NCBI GenBank assembly: GCA_964446935.1
Contig: CAYUQI010000005.1
Coordinates: forward strand, 4,615-68,614
Direction: 5' to 3'
Length of the DNA: 64,000 nt
Origin: UASB124 sp964446935
GTDB lineage: Bacteria > Babelota > Babeliae > Babelales > RVW-14
This document shows, in pieces, positions 17,197 through 25,813 of the stretch (position 1 is its first letter; the number at the start of each line of letters is the position of its first letter). The position numbers were made by a program, and so were the translations under genes. Under the pieces are notes generated by a model. It saw only the letters and a program-made list of their open reading frames with translations. It searched no databases and was not told where the DNA came from.

Positions 17197-18522
17197 TTAG
17201 GTGATACGAGATATTAAATTATCCAATGTTTTTTGAACAAGACGAGCTTCTTTGTTGACCCATGTATAACTTGCATTACCAATATTAGTACGCAAGGTAG
17301 GGTTAGCGAGAAGCTCTTTTGTTTTGTCATAAAGATCGGTATTCGATTGAACTTTGATAATCCCATTGCAGTGTTCAAGTTGTCTAACAATGTCGGTACT
17401 ATTGTGATGGTATGGGCCAATAATCGTTGGTATTTGCCATGCGGCAGGTTCAAGTAAATTATGTCCGCCGTGTGGTATCATTGTGCCGCCAAGATAGTAT
17501 ATTGTTGCATAGCGATACAGTGGAAAAAGTTCACCAAGTTTGCAAACAAGCACGATGTCATGGTTTTTAAAAATAGACGTGAGTGCTTGTGTGTATGATT
17601 GAGTTGATTGGGAAAAGATTGATGATGTCTCATTCCATATAAAAAACGGGAAATTGGTTTTTTGTGCGTTGGTTTGTAATTGTTCTCCCCACGAAAAATG
17701 GCGAGGAGCTAAAATGAGCTTAAGGGTGGGAAATTGCGGTTTGAGTTTTTTAAAAAGTTCAAAATAAATACAATCTTCTTGAGGGTGGATTGACCCGGCA
17801 AATAGCGTTGGAATGCAATAAGATTCGTGATTATCTGTTAGTACTGTTGCGAGATAATTATTCTTCTTGGCGATAACATTGAATGTTTTTAGGTTTCCTA
17901 AAACAGTTATTTTTTGGGGGGAAACACCTAGTTTTATAAAGCTATTTTTATCATCATTACTTTGAGCGAGAATGGTTTGAAAGCAATTAATAAGTATTTT
18001 AAAAATAAACTTGAAGGTGCTGATGCGTCGCGCAGAACGTGGGTTGATACGAGCATTGAGCCAAAACATTGGAATAGAAGTAAGCTTGCCGATTGATAAA
18101 AAATTGGGCCATAACTCTGCTTCAACAATGATGATTGATGATGGTTTGATGCGAAGATAAGCAAGAAGCATAAACGGCCCAAAATCATACGGTAAAAAAC
18201 TAATATAATCTGCTGCAATAGCGTTATGGGCCATTTTCATACCACCCGTTGTTCCAACGGTTAAATAACACACCGTATCTGGTTGTTTTTCTTTAATACG
18301 CGTTATTAATTGTTCAACCGAAAAGACTTCCCCTACAGAGACTGCATGGATCCAGACAACGTTATGTTTTCTGTTGGTTTTTGGTACAAAGCCCATGCGT
18401 TGGGCTATGTTTCCAAAAATGGCTCGTTTGGCGTTGAGGATAAACAAAATTGGAACAAGGAAGGGTAGTAATGCAAATTGTAAGGTTTGATACACCACCA
18501 TTAACAGAACGGTCATAAACAT
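17197..18522 (-). CDS. waaA: 3-deoxy-D-manno-octulosonic acid (Kdo) transferase
   Basis: A 441-residue inner-membrane-anchored GT-B glycosyltransferase. It has an N-terminal membrane helix (residues 2-28), the catalytic-Glu motif in VWIHAVSVGEV (about residue 60), VGTTGG, the conserved EAELWPN, RINPRSARR, GNLKTF, and in the second half GSIHPQED and GGTMIPHGGHNLLEPAAW. WaaA transfers Kdo to lipid A precursor. With lptB it indicates LPS. It stands between lon (convergent) and the channel operon (same strand, about 90 bp upstream). The number of Kdo residues added cannot be predicted. Confidence 0.93.
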   Translation of the reverse strand: MFMTVLLMVVYQTLQFALLPFLVPILFILNAKRAIFGNIAQRMGFVPKTNRKHNVVWIHAVSVGEVFSVEQLITRIKEKQPDTVCYLTVGTTGGMKMAHNAIAADYISFLPYDFGPFMLLAYLRIKPSSIIIVEAELWPNFLSIGKLTSIPMFWLNARINPRSARRISTFKFIFKILINCFQTILAQSNDDKNSFIKLGVSPQKITVLGNLKTFNVIAKKNNYLATVLTDNHESYCIPTLFAGSIHPQEDCIYFELFKKLKPQFPTLKLILAPRHFSWGEQLQTNAQKTNFPFFIWNETSSIFSQSTQSYTQALTSIFKNHDIVLVCKLGELFPLYRYATIYYLGGTMIPHGGHNLLEPAAWQIPTIIGPYHHNSTDIVRQLEHCNGIIKVQSNTDLYDKTKELLANPTLRTNIGNASYTWVNKEARLVQKTLDNLISRIT

Positions 18523-18615
18523 AGAGAGCCTTAATTTATTGATATTTGTAGCGTAGAATGGCTCCTAAGTATAGGTATCAAACTAAATACAGGCAAGCAA
18601 AAAAGACGGTTCTTC

Positions 18616-19716
18616 TTATAAACACGACAGTGTGATACAAATAACAAGTGTGGCTAAGGTTAATATAAAAACCCAATCATTGAGAAATGAAAGCCTTGCT
18701 TTAATGGGTTCTTGAAGCTCTTTGCTTAAATGTTTTGTTGTTTGAAGGGTTAAGACAACATAGGTTTGAAATAAAAGAATCAATAATGAAAGAAATACGA
18801 GCAGGTAGTAAGTAAAGTCAACGTGTGTGCTATAACCAACATGTGGAGAGACCCCATCGATGACGAGGCGGAAGAGCGCAAGTGTAGGAATTGCCGCTGC
18901 AACGTAACTGAGGCGTGATATGTCAGATATATCAATGAAAAGGCAAAATAGTGCAATGAAAAATAAGACAAACATTGGAAAATAAAGAGATGCAAGATTG
19001 CGAACCCCAATATTTTCAAAATTTATTGAAAATGCTGCAACTGGATAGTGTATAGAGAGTTCTGGGTCGGAATGATGTAAGTTGGCTTGAATATAACCCG
19101 TTTTTACTGATGCTTCTCGTGGTTGCCAATATCCAAGAAGATTGTCCTTGGCAATGGTGATGTTTTGGCTGTCTGATTGAAAATAGAGTTCTTCTGGCGT
19201 TGCGCTTTTATTTTGAATAATAATGAAAAGTCGGTGATTTTCCATCGGAAAATTATGATAATCAAGGTTGGCTTTAAATGAGGTTTGAATGTGGTAACAA
19301 ACAAGAACATCATGGTCTATGAGTTTGATAATAGGAGATGATTTGTAGAGTAAAATTCCATTTTCTTGCAAAAGACTATTTTGAATCGTGAAGTTTTCGA
19401 TTTGTTTAATTGATTCAGCACCTTGAGGGAATTTAAACCATAAAATCCCATCGATGATAAATTCATTCTTCGTAAATGAAAATGTTGGAAAGCTATTAAT
19501 GTGCAAGCCAATGGTAACCAGAGAGGCTTTGTTTTTTGTCTTGGTCTTTAACTGTAGGATGTTAGGGATAGGGTCATTTGCTTCTGTACAACTATTTTTT
19601 AAAACAAGTAATCCTGTTATATATAAAGAGGCAATTGCAATGGCGCTTATACGAAATTTATTACTTTTAATCATGTTTAAAAGTATGTGTTTATATGTTG
19701 AATGATGAATATTCAT
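18616..19716 (-). CDS. Predicted pentameric ligand-gated ion channel (Cys-loop/pro-loop receptor family)
   Basis: The 366-residue protein has the layout of bacterial pLGICs such as GLIC and ELIC. An N-terminal hydrophobic signal lies at about 22-40. A beta-rich extracellular domain at about 65-232 opens with VTIGLHINSF and FIIDGILWFKF. A pro-loop at 151-168 reads LDYHNFPMENHRLFIII, the counterpart of the Cys-loop FPFD-Q signature. Four helices follow: M1 239-261 with the conserved mid-helix Pro, M2 266-288, M3 299-322 after a GYSTHVDF segment like GLIC-type linkers, and M4 344-366 at the very C-terminus. There is no disulfide pair at the loop, as in other prokaryotic members. The start at 19716 has a weak purine-rich SD. 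It follows the solute-binding protein gene by 15 bp. Ion selectivity and ligand are unknown. Confidence 0.78.
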   Translation of the reverse strand: MNIHHSTYKHILLNMIKSNKFRISAIAIASLYITGLLVLKNSCTEANDPIPNILQLKTKTKNKASLVTIGLHINSFPTFSFTKNEFIIDGILWFKFPQGAESIKQIENFTIQNSLLQENGILLYKSSPIIKLIDHDVLVCYHIQTSFKANLDYHNFPMENHRLFIIIQNKSATPEELYFQSDSQNITIAKDNLLGYWQPREASVKTGYIQANLHHSDPELSIHYPVAAFSINFENIGVRNLASLYFPMFVLFFIALFCLFIDISDISRLSYVAAAIPTLALFRLVIDGVSPHVGYSTHVDFTYYLLVFLSLLILLFQTYVVLTLQTTKHLSKELQEPIKARLSFLNDWVFILTLATLVICITLSCL

Positions 19717-19731
19717 GATTTTCTTTCAATC

Positions 19732-20853
19732 TTAAATGATCCATATTTTTTTGCCAAAAAGGTGTCGATTGGTTGGGTCAAAATCAATCGATAGGCCTTT
19801 GAAATCTTTGTTTTTTATGTTCGAAAGTTCTTTTAAGAGAGCTTCTTGGCTGCAATCTGGTGCTGTTTTGTTGAGTGCATCAACAATTAATTGTGCTGCA
19901 ATGTAATAAGTAAATGATAAAATTGAAAAATCTTCATCTGGGAAATAGTTGGTTATATCGCGATGGTATTCAGTTGCGAGTTGAAATGTGGAAGTAACAG
20001 GGTCTGGAACAGGTGAGGCTACATGAAAAGCTACGCCTTTGTGTTGCAATATGTCCTGGGCGAGAAACGTTGAATCAATACCAAAAAATTTCGTTGTAAA
20101 ACTTCCTTGTTCAAAAAAATAATTGATGAGCTTGATTGTCGGGGTACTTGTTGCAACACAAATGACTACGCGAGGATCTTGAGCGAGTAGTTTTTGAGCT
20201 GGCGTATGTATATCGATTGTGTAGCGATTGTATTGTTCAATTGCTACTGGTTTCTGATTGAGACTTTCAAGCGCTTTTGCCAACACATGTGTTGCTGCGG
20301 TAGAAAAATCATCATCAGCATGAAAAATAGCAATTTTAGTAAGACTAAGGGTTTTGACGATATGGTCAGCCAATGTTTCTACTTGTGGCTCTAGTAGCCC
20401 TGGGCCATTGATAATATGTGAAAGTGATGGATTCTTGAGTTCAGGGTGGCCGCCCCAAGGGAAGAGCATGGCAATTTTTTGTTGTTGGATGAGTGGTAGT
20501 ACCGAAAGGATGCCGCGTGTTCCCATTACGCCGAAGAACATGGATACAGCGTATTTATGATATAAAAGTTCAATATTGTTTTTGGTTTTATCTGCTTCAC
20601 CTTCATCATCAAGGCTTATTAAGCGTAGTTTTTTCCCTGCAATGCCGCCTTGTTGGTTAATGTGTTCAAAATAACTATTGATAGCATTTTTTATAGTATT
20701 GCCATAAAAAGCGAAGTGTCCTGAAAAAGAGCCAGATTGACCAAAGACTATTTCCTTTTTCATATCAATAATAAGGTTGTCTTTGGAGATAGTTTGGCTG
20801 TTGAGGTGGTAAAAAAAAGAAAAAAGTAGAAAAAAAATAAGAAAATTACGCAT
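19732..20853 (-). CDS. Periplasmic solute-binding protein, branched-chain amino acid/ABC type I (Peripla_BP_6-like)
   Basis: The ATG at 20853 is preferred (373 residues): AAGGGG lies 6 nt upstream and a signal peptide follows at once (MRNFLIFFLLFSFFYHLNS). The mature part reads as a type I periplasmic-binding fold: IVFGQSGSFSGHFAFYG, INQQGGIAGKKLRLISLDDE, GVMGTRGILSVLPLIQ, KIAIFHADDDFSTAATHVL, and a C-terminal PDEDFSILSFTYYIAAQLIVDAL. This matches the Leu/Ile/Val-binding and amide-binding group. No LivH/LivM permease or LivG/LivF ATPase lies nearby. The only partner is the predicted ligand-gated channel, 15 bp downstream in the same operon. It may therefore be a sensor or ligand-presenting subunit rather than a transporter subunit. 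Confidence 0.82.
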   Translation of the reverse strand: MRNFLIFFLLFSFFYHLNSQTISKDNLIIDMKKEIVFGQSGSFSGHFAFYGNTIKNAINSYFEHINQQGGIAGKKLRLISLDDEGEADKTKNNIELLYHKYAVSMFFGVMGTRGILSVLPLIQQQKIAMLFPWGGHPELKNPSLSHIINGPGLLEPQVETLADHIVKTLSLTKIAIFHADDDFSTAATHVLAKALESLNQKPVAIEQYNRYTIDIHTPAQKLLAQDPRVVICVATSTPTIKLINYFFEQGSFTTKFFGIDSTFLAQDILQHKGVAFHVASPVPDPVTSTFQLATEYHRDITNYFPDEDFSILSFTYYIAAQLIVDALNKTAPDCSQEALLKELSNIKNKDFKGLSIDFDPTNRHLFGKKIWII

Positions 20854-20908
20854 CTCCGACCCCTTTTTTTGAAACATGTCTTAAAATTCTTAAACGTTAA
20901 CAGTTATT

Positions 20909-20938
20909 TTTGTATCGAATTGCGAACTTATTAGTCAA
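20909..20938 (-). promoter_or_regulatory. Candidate promoter of the binding-protein/channel operon
   Basis: Minus-strand TTGACT, 18-bp spacer, TACAAA, placed 55-85 bp upstream of the preferred start of the solute-binding protein. This is a good -35 with a moderate -10. No other promoter-like pair is as strong in this gap. Confidence 0.45.
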
Positions 20939-21210
20939 TAAAATGAGCGAAGGGGTCTTCCAAAACTCAAAATTTTTAACAATTGTTGAAATAACATAAG
21001 ACATAGATATAAGTTACTTCATTAAAAATTGTTACAAATGGTGATTTTTGATGAAAAATGAAGGTTTTGTGATAAAAATTGATAATTTGTCCATCATTGA
21101 TTTTGGGTAATGAAAAATAGTAATATAAAGCATAGGGTGGAAAAGGAGGAGGTGCGGATTTTTAAGGTGTTCTTAAAACTTCCTACCGATGTCTAACGAA
21201 GGAGATATTT
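20939..21210. other. Divergent non-coding region upstream of the small secreted peptides
   Basis: Very AT-rich with no gene visible. On the plus strand there is a promoter-like TTGATT, 18-bp spacer, TAATAT at 21097-21126. It is followed by a purine-rich stretch and a small dyad TTTTAAG-gtgtt-CTTAAAA near 21161-21179, just before the SD of the first peptide. The dyad could sit in the 5' leader of the peptide mRNA. Confidence 0.4.
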
Positions 21211-21369
21211 ATGAAAAAGCTTTTAACGCTTTTGTTCTTACTTGGCATTTTATCTGCCAATGTACGTATGTTTGCGATGGAAGATGAAGATAAGGCAAAT
21301 GCTTGGGATGATGACGAGAATGCACAATACGATGACGATGATAGTTGCTATTATCCTGAGGAAGATTAG
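21211..21369 (+). CDS. Short secreted acidic peptide
   Basis: A 52-residue reading frame with an excellent SD (AAGGAG, 6 nt before ATG) and a clean signal peptide: MKKLLTLLFLLGILSANVRM, then cleavage around FAM. The mature ~28 residues are strongly acidic (MEDEDKAN, DDDEN, YDDDDS) with one cysteine in SCYYPEED. It resembles no family I know. It is first of three small secreted peptide genes on the plus strand, 22 bp before the next, so probably one transcript. The acidic mature part could bind cations or basic proteins, but that is speculation. Confidence 0.65.
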   Translation: MKKLLTLLFLLGILSANVRMFAMEDEDKANAWDDDENAQYDDDDSCYYPEED

Positions 21370-21391
21370 GTTTATACGTTAAGGAGTAGTC

Positions 21392-21628
21392 ATGAAAAAG
21401 TATATTGTTTTTCTTTTTGTGCTTAGTTTTGGATTAGGTGGGTTGCTTGTGGCCAAATGTACCAAGACCATTGGACATGTTCATAGACCAACAGTTTCTT
21501 ATCAATGCAGAGCAAAGACCAAAGCATATTATGAACAATACTACCCTAAATCAGTTCCAATATATTACGAAGCAGATGATACGTGCAAAATCTGTGGTTG
21601 TCACACGAGCAAACATAACAATAACTAG
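21392..21628 (+). CDS. Small secreted Cys/His-motif peptide A
   Basis: 78 residues, SD AAGGAG upstream, signal peptide MKKYIVFLFVLSFGLGGLL ending near VAKC. The mature peptide has five cysteines and ends in CKICGCHTSKHNNN. The neighbour at 21683 ends in the same pattern, CKxCGCHxSxH, and shares the signal peptide and a KC just after it. The closely spaced Cys and His look able to bind a metal (Zn, Cu or Fe) or form disulfides in the periplasm. I do not recognise a named family. Confidence 0.72.
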   Translation: MKKYIVFLFVLSFGLGGLLVAKCTKTIGHVHRPTVSYQCRAKTKAYYEQYYPKSVPIYYEADDTCKICGCHTSKHNNN

Positions 21629-21682
21629 CTGTTGCAGCTATTGTTATGCTGCTATGATTCTCGAAACAAAAAGGAATTGGTG

Positions 21683-21886
21683 ATGAAAAAGGGGCTGCTT
21701 ACTCTTCTTGTACTGAGTTTAGGAATGGGGTTGCTGTGTGGTAAATGCATCAATCCCAAGCATCAAAGAATTCGAGGAGGCACAAAAAAATATACCTGCT
21801 CAGTAAAAAACTCAGAAGTAAATAATTTTGATAATGGTTATTGCAAAAATTGTGGCTGTCACAGTAGCGATCACGACAATTTGTAA
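21683..21886 (+). CDS. Small secreted Cys/His-motif peptide B (paralogue of A)
   Basis: I start at the ATG at 21683 (67 residues), which has AAAGGAA upstream and opens the signal peptide MKKGLLTLLVLSLGMGLL; the longer frame adds residues with no SD. The mature part is basic (NPKHQRIRGGTKK) and then repeats the motif of its neighbour: YTC, spacer, YCKNCGCHSSDHDN. It ends 3 bp before the converging sbcC stop. A tandem duplication with a conserved Cys/His ending and a divergent middle suggests selection on the C-terminal motif. Confidence 0.72.
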   Translation: MKKGLLTLLVLSLGMGLLCGKCINPKHQRIRGGTKKYTCSVKNSEVNNFDNGYCKNCGCHSSDHDNL

Positions 21887-21888
21887 CA

Positions 21889-24609
21889 TTAACCACGTTC
21901 TTCAATGGTAACAATTGACCCTGTTGCACCTTTTTCCACAATAAAGTGGACTGGAAAATTGTGCTTAAATTCTGGTAAATGCGATACAATAATAATTTTT
22001 GAAAATTCTGATTGTATTGCGTAGATTGAGTCCATAATGTGAGCAAGCCCCTCTTCATCCTGTGATCCAAATCCTTCGTCGATTACAAGCGTTTGTAAGG
22101 CTGTTCCAGCCCTTCGTGCCAGCAATTTTGCAATGGCGATACGGAGGGCAAAATCAATTCTAAAGGCCTCCCCGCCTGAATACATTTCATATGGTCTCAT
22201 TCCAGCTGCATCTGCTATGTGAATATCCAGGGTTTCTTTAACCCCGCCACTTTTGAGATCTTTGAGCGATTCAATAAAAATTTGTGCCTGATTATCAGAA
22301 AGTTTACTCAAAAGAGTGTTTGCTTCTTGTTCAATTTCCGGGATTACATCTTCAATCAAGAGAGCCTGAATGCCGTTTTTGCTTAATGCAGCAGCAATAG
22401 TTTGATAATCATCGATTTCTGTTTGTAGTGTTACGAGGTGGCTTTTGTGTTGTTCTTGCAACTCTTTTATTTTTTTTAATCTGATAAGGTCATTTTCTAT
22501 GCTGCCTATCTGTTGTAGATGAAGCTCTTTGGCGGTTGCTAGTTGTTGTCGTTGTTTGGTTTGTTGCTCAATAATGCTTACAAGGTTTTGCTCTTCCTGT
22601 TCCAGTGTAGGCATTGATGCGCATTGGTTTCTCATTTCTATAAGTATCTGTTTAAATCGTTTTAATTCTTGGTATTGCAGATGAATAGATTTGGCCTGCT
22701 CACTTTGGAGTATTTGTGATTGATTGAATGTTTCTAATTGATGAATGGTGCCTTCCAGTGTTGTCCGTTGTTCTTGAATTTGTGCATAAGCGGTTGGATC
22801 ATAGGCGATTGCGATTTTCTGGCGCTCAAGATCATTGATAGTTTCCAGAAGAGTTATCGCAGTAGCATTGTGAGCAATAGTATGAGCTTGCTCTTGTTCA
22901 TGCTGTGTTATGTTATTCTGTGATTGGGTTGCAATTGCTTGTAAATCATGTGATTGTTTCCGTAAACCCTCAAGTTCGACTTTATCTTTTTCAAGATTTA
23001 TTTCGAATTCTTGGATGGCCTTGCTATTTTCTTGTTCTTGAAATGAATGCTGCATTAATTGCGCGAGCTGTTTTTGTTGATTATTAAGAATTTCGTGTTG
23101 TTCTAATAAAAGATTTTTAAGCGTTTTTATAAGATTGCCAACGCGATCAAGTCGATGTTGCAAAAAAGTTTGATTATGAAGTATTTGATGCGTTAAAAAT
23201 AGCTTTCGTTTGTTGGTGAGTAATTGTTCACACAAAGGGCAAGCTGGGTTGGCCGTATCATTGATAATTTTTTGCTTTGTTGTGATCTCTTCAAGTGCGT
23301 TCTTAACCCAATTGCCGCGTTGAATGAGCGTTTGGTAAAATGCCTTACGTTTTTCAAACTGTTTTTGCGTTGTATCAAGTGTATCTTGTTGTTTTTTTAC
23401 GAGCTCTTGGCTTTGTTGAACATCATTCTGTTTACGCTTAAGCGCGTCAATCTTTTGTTGCAGGTCAAGGATTTGTTGTTGTTTTGAGGCTATTAATGTT
23501 TGATGATGTTGGTAGGTGAGGTCGTCTTGTTGAGCAAGCAAGTGTAGTGCTGCGCGTTTTTTTTCATGTTCACTTGTAATGTGATTGATGTGTTGTTGGA
23601 GCTGCTCTTTGAGGTGTAAAAGTTTTTCTTGTACGACAAAATGTGATTGTTGTGAATCTATAAGCTTTTTTTCATGTTCTTTAATGAGCTTTAATTCTTG
23701 TTGAAGGTGTTGTATGGATTGTTGGTTTCGTGACTGAGCATGAAATGTGCGCCATTTCTGAACACGTGCTAGCCAAAGGGCGGTTGTTTCTTGATACTGG
23801 CGTTGCTTGTCTTCCAGATCGCGTTGTATTTGCGTTAAGGCATGCTTTTGGTTGCGGCATGTGACAAGGGAGCTCTCGCTTCCTTGGATGCATTTAAAGA
23901 GATTTTCAAGCTCGCAAGAGAGTGAGGTTATGGTCTCCTTGGTTTTTGTGTACATCTCATTACATTCACCTTCACGTTCCAGATCTTTGATGTATTGTTC
24001 TTGTAGTGCGCTGATGGTGCGTTTTTCTTCAGATAAAATCTTTATTTTTTCAAGTGCTTGTTGGGCAAGGTCATCGTAGTGGGTCAGCCCTAGGATTGTT
24101 GCAAGGATCTGTTTGCGGTCTTTCGCTGATTTTTTTGAAAATTCGTTTGCTTGTCCTTGTCGCAGGAAAGCAGAATTAATAAATGTTTCGTAATCAAGTC
24201 CAATAATATGTTCAATACGTGCTTGTGTAGCTCGAACAGTTTTCTCGGTGAGAGACATAAAAGCACTGGTTGTCTGATTTAATGTTTCAAAATCAAGGGC
24301 ATGATATGGTTTTCCATATGTTTTGGCAAATTCTCTGCGAACGCGATATCTTAGCCCATTGCATGAAAACTCAAGGCACACCATCATGCGTGTTTGCCCA
24401 AGGCGCAGCAGCCCTTCATCAGCGCGTGTGGTACCTGAAGCCTTTCGTGCTTGGCCCCATACAGCCCACGTCAATGCATCAAGCAAGGCTGTTTTGCCAT
24501 GTCCATTCTTGCCTGATAGGCATATGAGTGTATGGTCTTTGAAGTCGATGCGTTGAATCGGCTCCCCATAACTTAAAAAATTTTTGAGTTCAAGGATGTG
24601 TGGAATCAT
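21889..24609 (-). CDS. sbcC: SbcC/Rad50-type DNA repair ATPase
   Basis: A 906-residue SMC-like protein. The N-terminal ATPase half has SGKNGHGKTALLD (Walker A near residue 33) and the typical AFLRQGQANEF segment. A long coiled coil with many Gln/Glu/Lys follows, broken at about residue 455 by a zinc hook CPLC. After the returning coil come the signature YSGGEAFRIDFALRIAIA and Walker B LVIDEGFGSQDEEG. SbcC works with the SbcD nuclease on hairpins and double-strand ends. No sbcD is adjacent or elsewhere in the window. It is divergent from rodA, with an 88-bp gap. Confidence 0.92.
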   Translation of the reverse strand: MIPHILELKNFLSYGEPIQRIDFKDHTLICLSGKNGHGKTALLDALTWAVWGQARKASGTTRADEGLLRLGQTRMMVCLEFSCNGLRYRVRREFAKTYGKPYHALDFETLNQTTSAFMSLTEKTVRATQARIEHIIGLDYETFINSAFLRQGQANEFSKKSAKDRKQILATILGLTHYDDLAQQALEKIKILSEEKRTISALQEQYIKDLEREGECNEMYTKTKETITSLSCELENLFKCIQGSESSLVTCRNQKHALTQIQRDLEDKQRQYQETTALWLARVQKWRTFHAQSRNQQSIQHLQQELKLIKEHEKKLIDSQQSHFVVQEKLLHLKEQLQQHINHITSEHEKKRAALHLLAQQDDLTYQHHQTLIASKQQQILDLQQKIDALKRKQNDVQQSQELVKKQQDTLDTTQKQFEKRKAFYQTLIQRGNWVKNALEEITTKQKIINDTANPACPLCEQLLTNKRKLFLTHQILHNQTFLQHRLDRVGNLIKTLKNLLLEQHEILNNQQKQLAQLMQHSFQEQENSKAIQEFEINLEKDKVELEGLRKQSHDLQAIATQSQNNITQHEQEQAHTIAHNATAITLLETINDLERQKIAIAYDPTAYAQIQEQRTTLEGTIHQLETFNQSQILQSEQAKSIHLQYQELKRFKQILIEMRNQCASMPTLEQEEQNLVSIIEQQTKQRQQLATAKELHLQQIGSIENDLIRLKKIKELQEQHKSHLVTLQTEIDDYQTIAAALSKNGIQALLIEDVIPEIEQEANTLLSKLSDNQAQIFIESLKDLKSGGVKETLDIHIADAAGMRPYEMYSGGEAFRIDFALRIAIAKLLARRAGTALQTLVIDEGFGSQDEEGLAHIMDSIYAIQSEFSKIIIVSHLPEFKHNFPVHFIVEKGATGSIVTIEERG

Positions 24610-24697
24610 AAAACTATTGGAATCTCATTTATTACATAGTATGCTGATCAAACCATGCATATTGTAGCATAAAAATCTAAAAGCGCTTAGTTTTCCC

Positions 24698-25813
24698 ATG
24701 ATACAAATTGATCGTCGTTATTTTCGATATTTTGACTGGATGAGCTTCGGGCTTATTATCCTTTTGGTAGGCATGGGGTTGTTATTTGTGTTTAGTGCTA
24801 CCTACAAGCCGGAGCGACCGTGCTCTTTGTTTCTCAAAAAGCAGCTTATAGGTGCTGCTGTCGGGATGCTTATTTATTTTTTATTTTGTGCAATTGATAT
24901 TCATCGATTGACCAGATGGGCATTAATTGGGTATTTATTAACGCTTTGTTTATTGATGTATTCATTTGTGGGCGGGCTGGTTGCCCTTGGGGGAAAGCGG
25001 TGGATTTCGGTATATTTTTTTAAATTTCAACCATCTGAACTGACTAAATTGTTTCTTCCTGCCTTTATAGCTTCATATTTTGCTGACATTGGGGTGCCGC
25101 GATTTTTTACTGAATTACCGGTGATTTTTAGAGATTTTTTACCGGCATTAGCATTAGTGGGATTTAGCTTTTTGCTTATTCTTAAACAACCGGACCTTGG
25201 TACTGCTTTAATACTTTTATTTTCAGCGTTGATATTGTTTTGGTTTATTGGTATTCCGCGAAAGTTTTTTATTGTTTTGGGTATTGTTGGCATTATTGCT
25301 TTGCCTGTCTTGTGGCGATGCTTAAAACCATATCAACAATCACGAATTTTGGTTCTTCTGGGACATGGTGATGCCAGGAAGGAGCGATATCAGATTGAGC
25401 AATCGAAGATTGCAATCGGGTCAGGGGGCTTGTGGGGTAAAGGGCTGCTAAAAGGAACCCAAAATAAACTTGAATTTTTGCCAGAAGATCACACCGATTT
25501 TATTTTTTCAGTTGTATGTGAGGAATGGGGGTTTGCAGGTGCATCTCTTGTGATTATTCTTTATTTGTTATTGTTTTCGCGCCTGATTTTTGTGATTATG
25601 CAGGTAAGAAACTTCTTTGAACAAATTGTTGGGGTAGGGCTTATTGTGCATATGTTGCTGTCGGTGTGTATTAATATTGGCATGGTTACTGGTCTTTTAC
25701 CAATTGTTGGCATTCCTTTGCCGTTGTTTAGTTATGGAATTACCAATCTCTGGATTACGTTTGCAAGTTTAGGCTGGTTGAATAACATTGCCATCCGACG
25801 TTTTTATTTTTGA
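24698..25813 (+). CDS. rodA: Rod-shape peptidoglycan polymerase RodA (SEDS family)
   Basis: A 371-residue SEDS protein with about ten membrane helices. Family pieces: FVFSATYKP after helix 1, GGKRWISVYFFKFQPSELTK (the RWI / FQPSE signature), LKQPDLGTALI with the catalytic-type Asp, and FLPEDHTDFIFSVVCEEWGF near the periplasmic loop, ending GIPLPLFSYG. The short loops and the F-PSE-KL context fit RodA/FtsW; I favour RodA from its length and short N-terminus. It polymerises glycan strands with a class B PBP, which is not in the window. Its last 45 bp overlap the 3' end of the convergent glycosyltransferase gene. Confidence 0.9.
   Translation: MIQIDRRYFRYFDWMSFGLIILLVGMGLLFVFSATYKPERPCSLFLKKQLIGAAVGMLIYFLFCAIDIHRLTRWALIGYLLTLCLLMYSFVGGLVALGGKRWISVYFFKFQPSELTKLFLPAFIASYFADIGVPRFFTELPVIFRDFLPALALVGFSFLLILKQPDLGTALILLFSALILFWFIGIPRKFFIVLGIVGIIALPVLWRCLKPYQQSRILVLLGHGDARKERYQIEQSKIAIGSGGLWGKGLLKGTQNKLEFLPEDHTDFIFSVVCEEWGFAGASLVIILYLLLFSRLIFVIMQVRNFFEQIVGVGLIVHMLLSVCINIGMVTGLLPIVGIPLPLFSYGITNLWITFASLGWLNNIAIRRFYF

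Noticed and set aside
20878..21210. Possible riboswitch or small RNA in the divergent region
   Set aside because: Very AT-rich with only short dyads; no conserved riboswitch core recognised.
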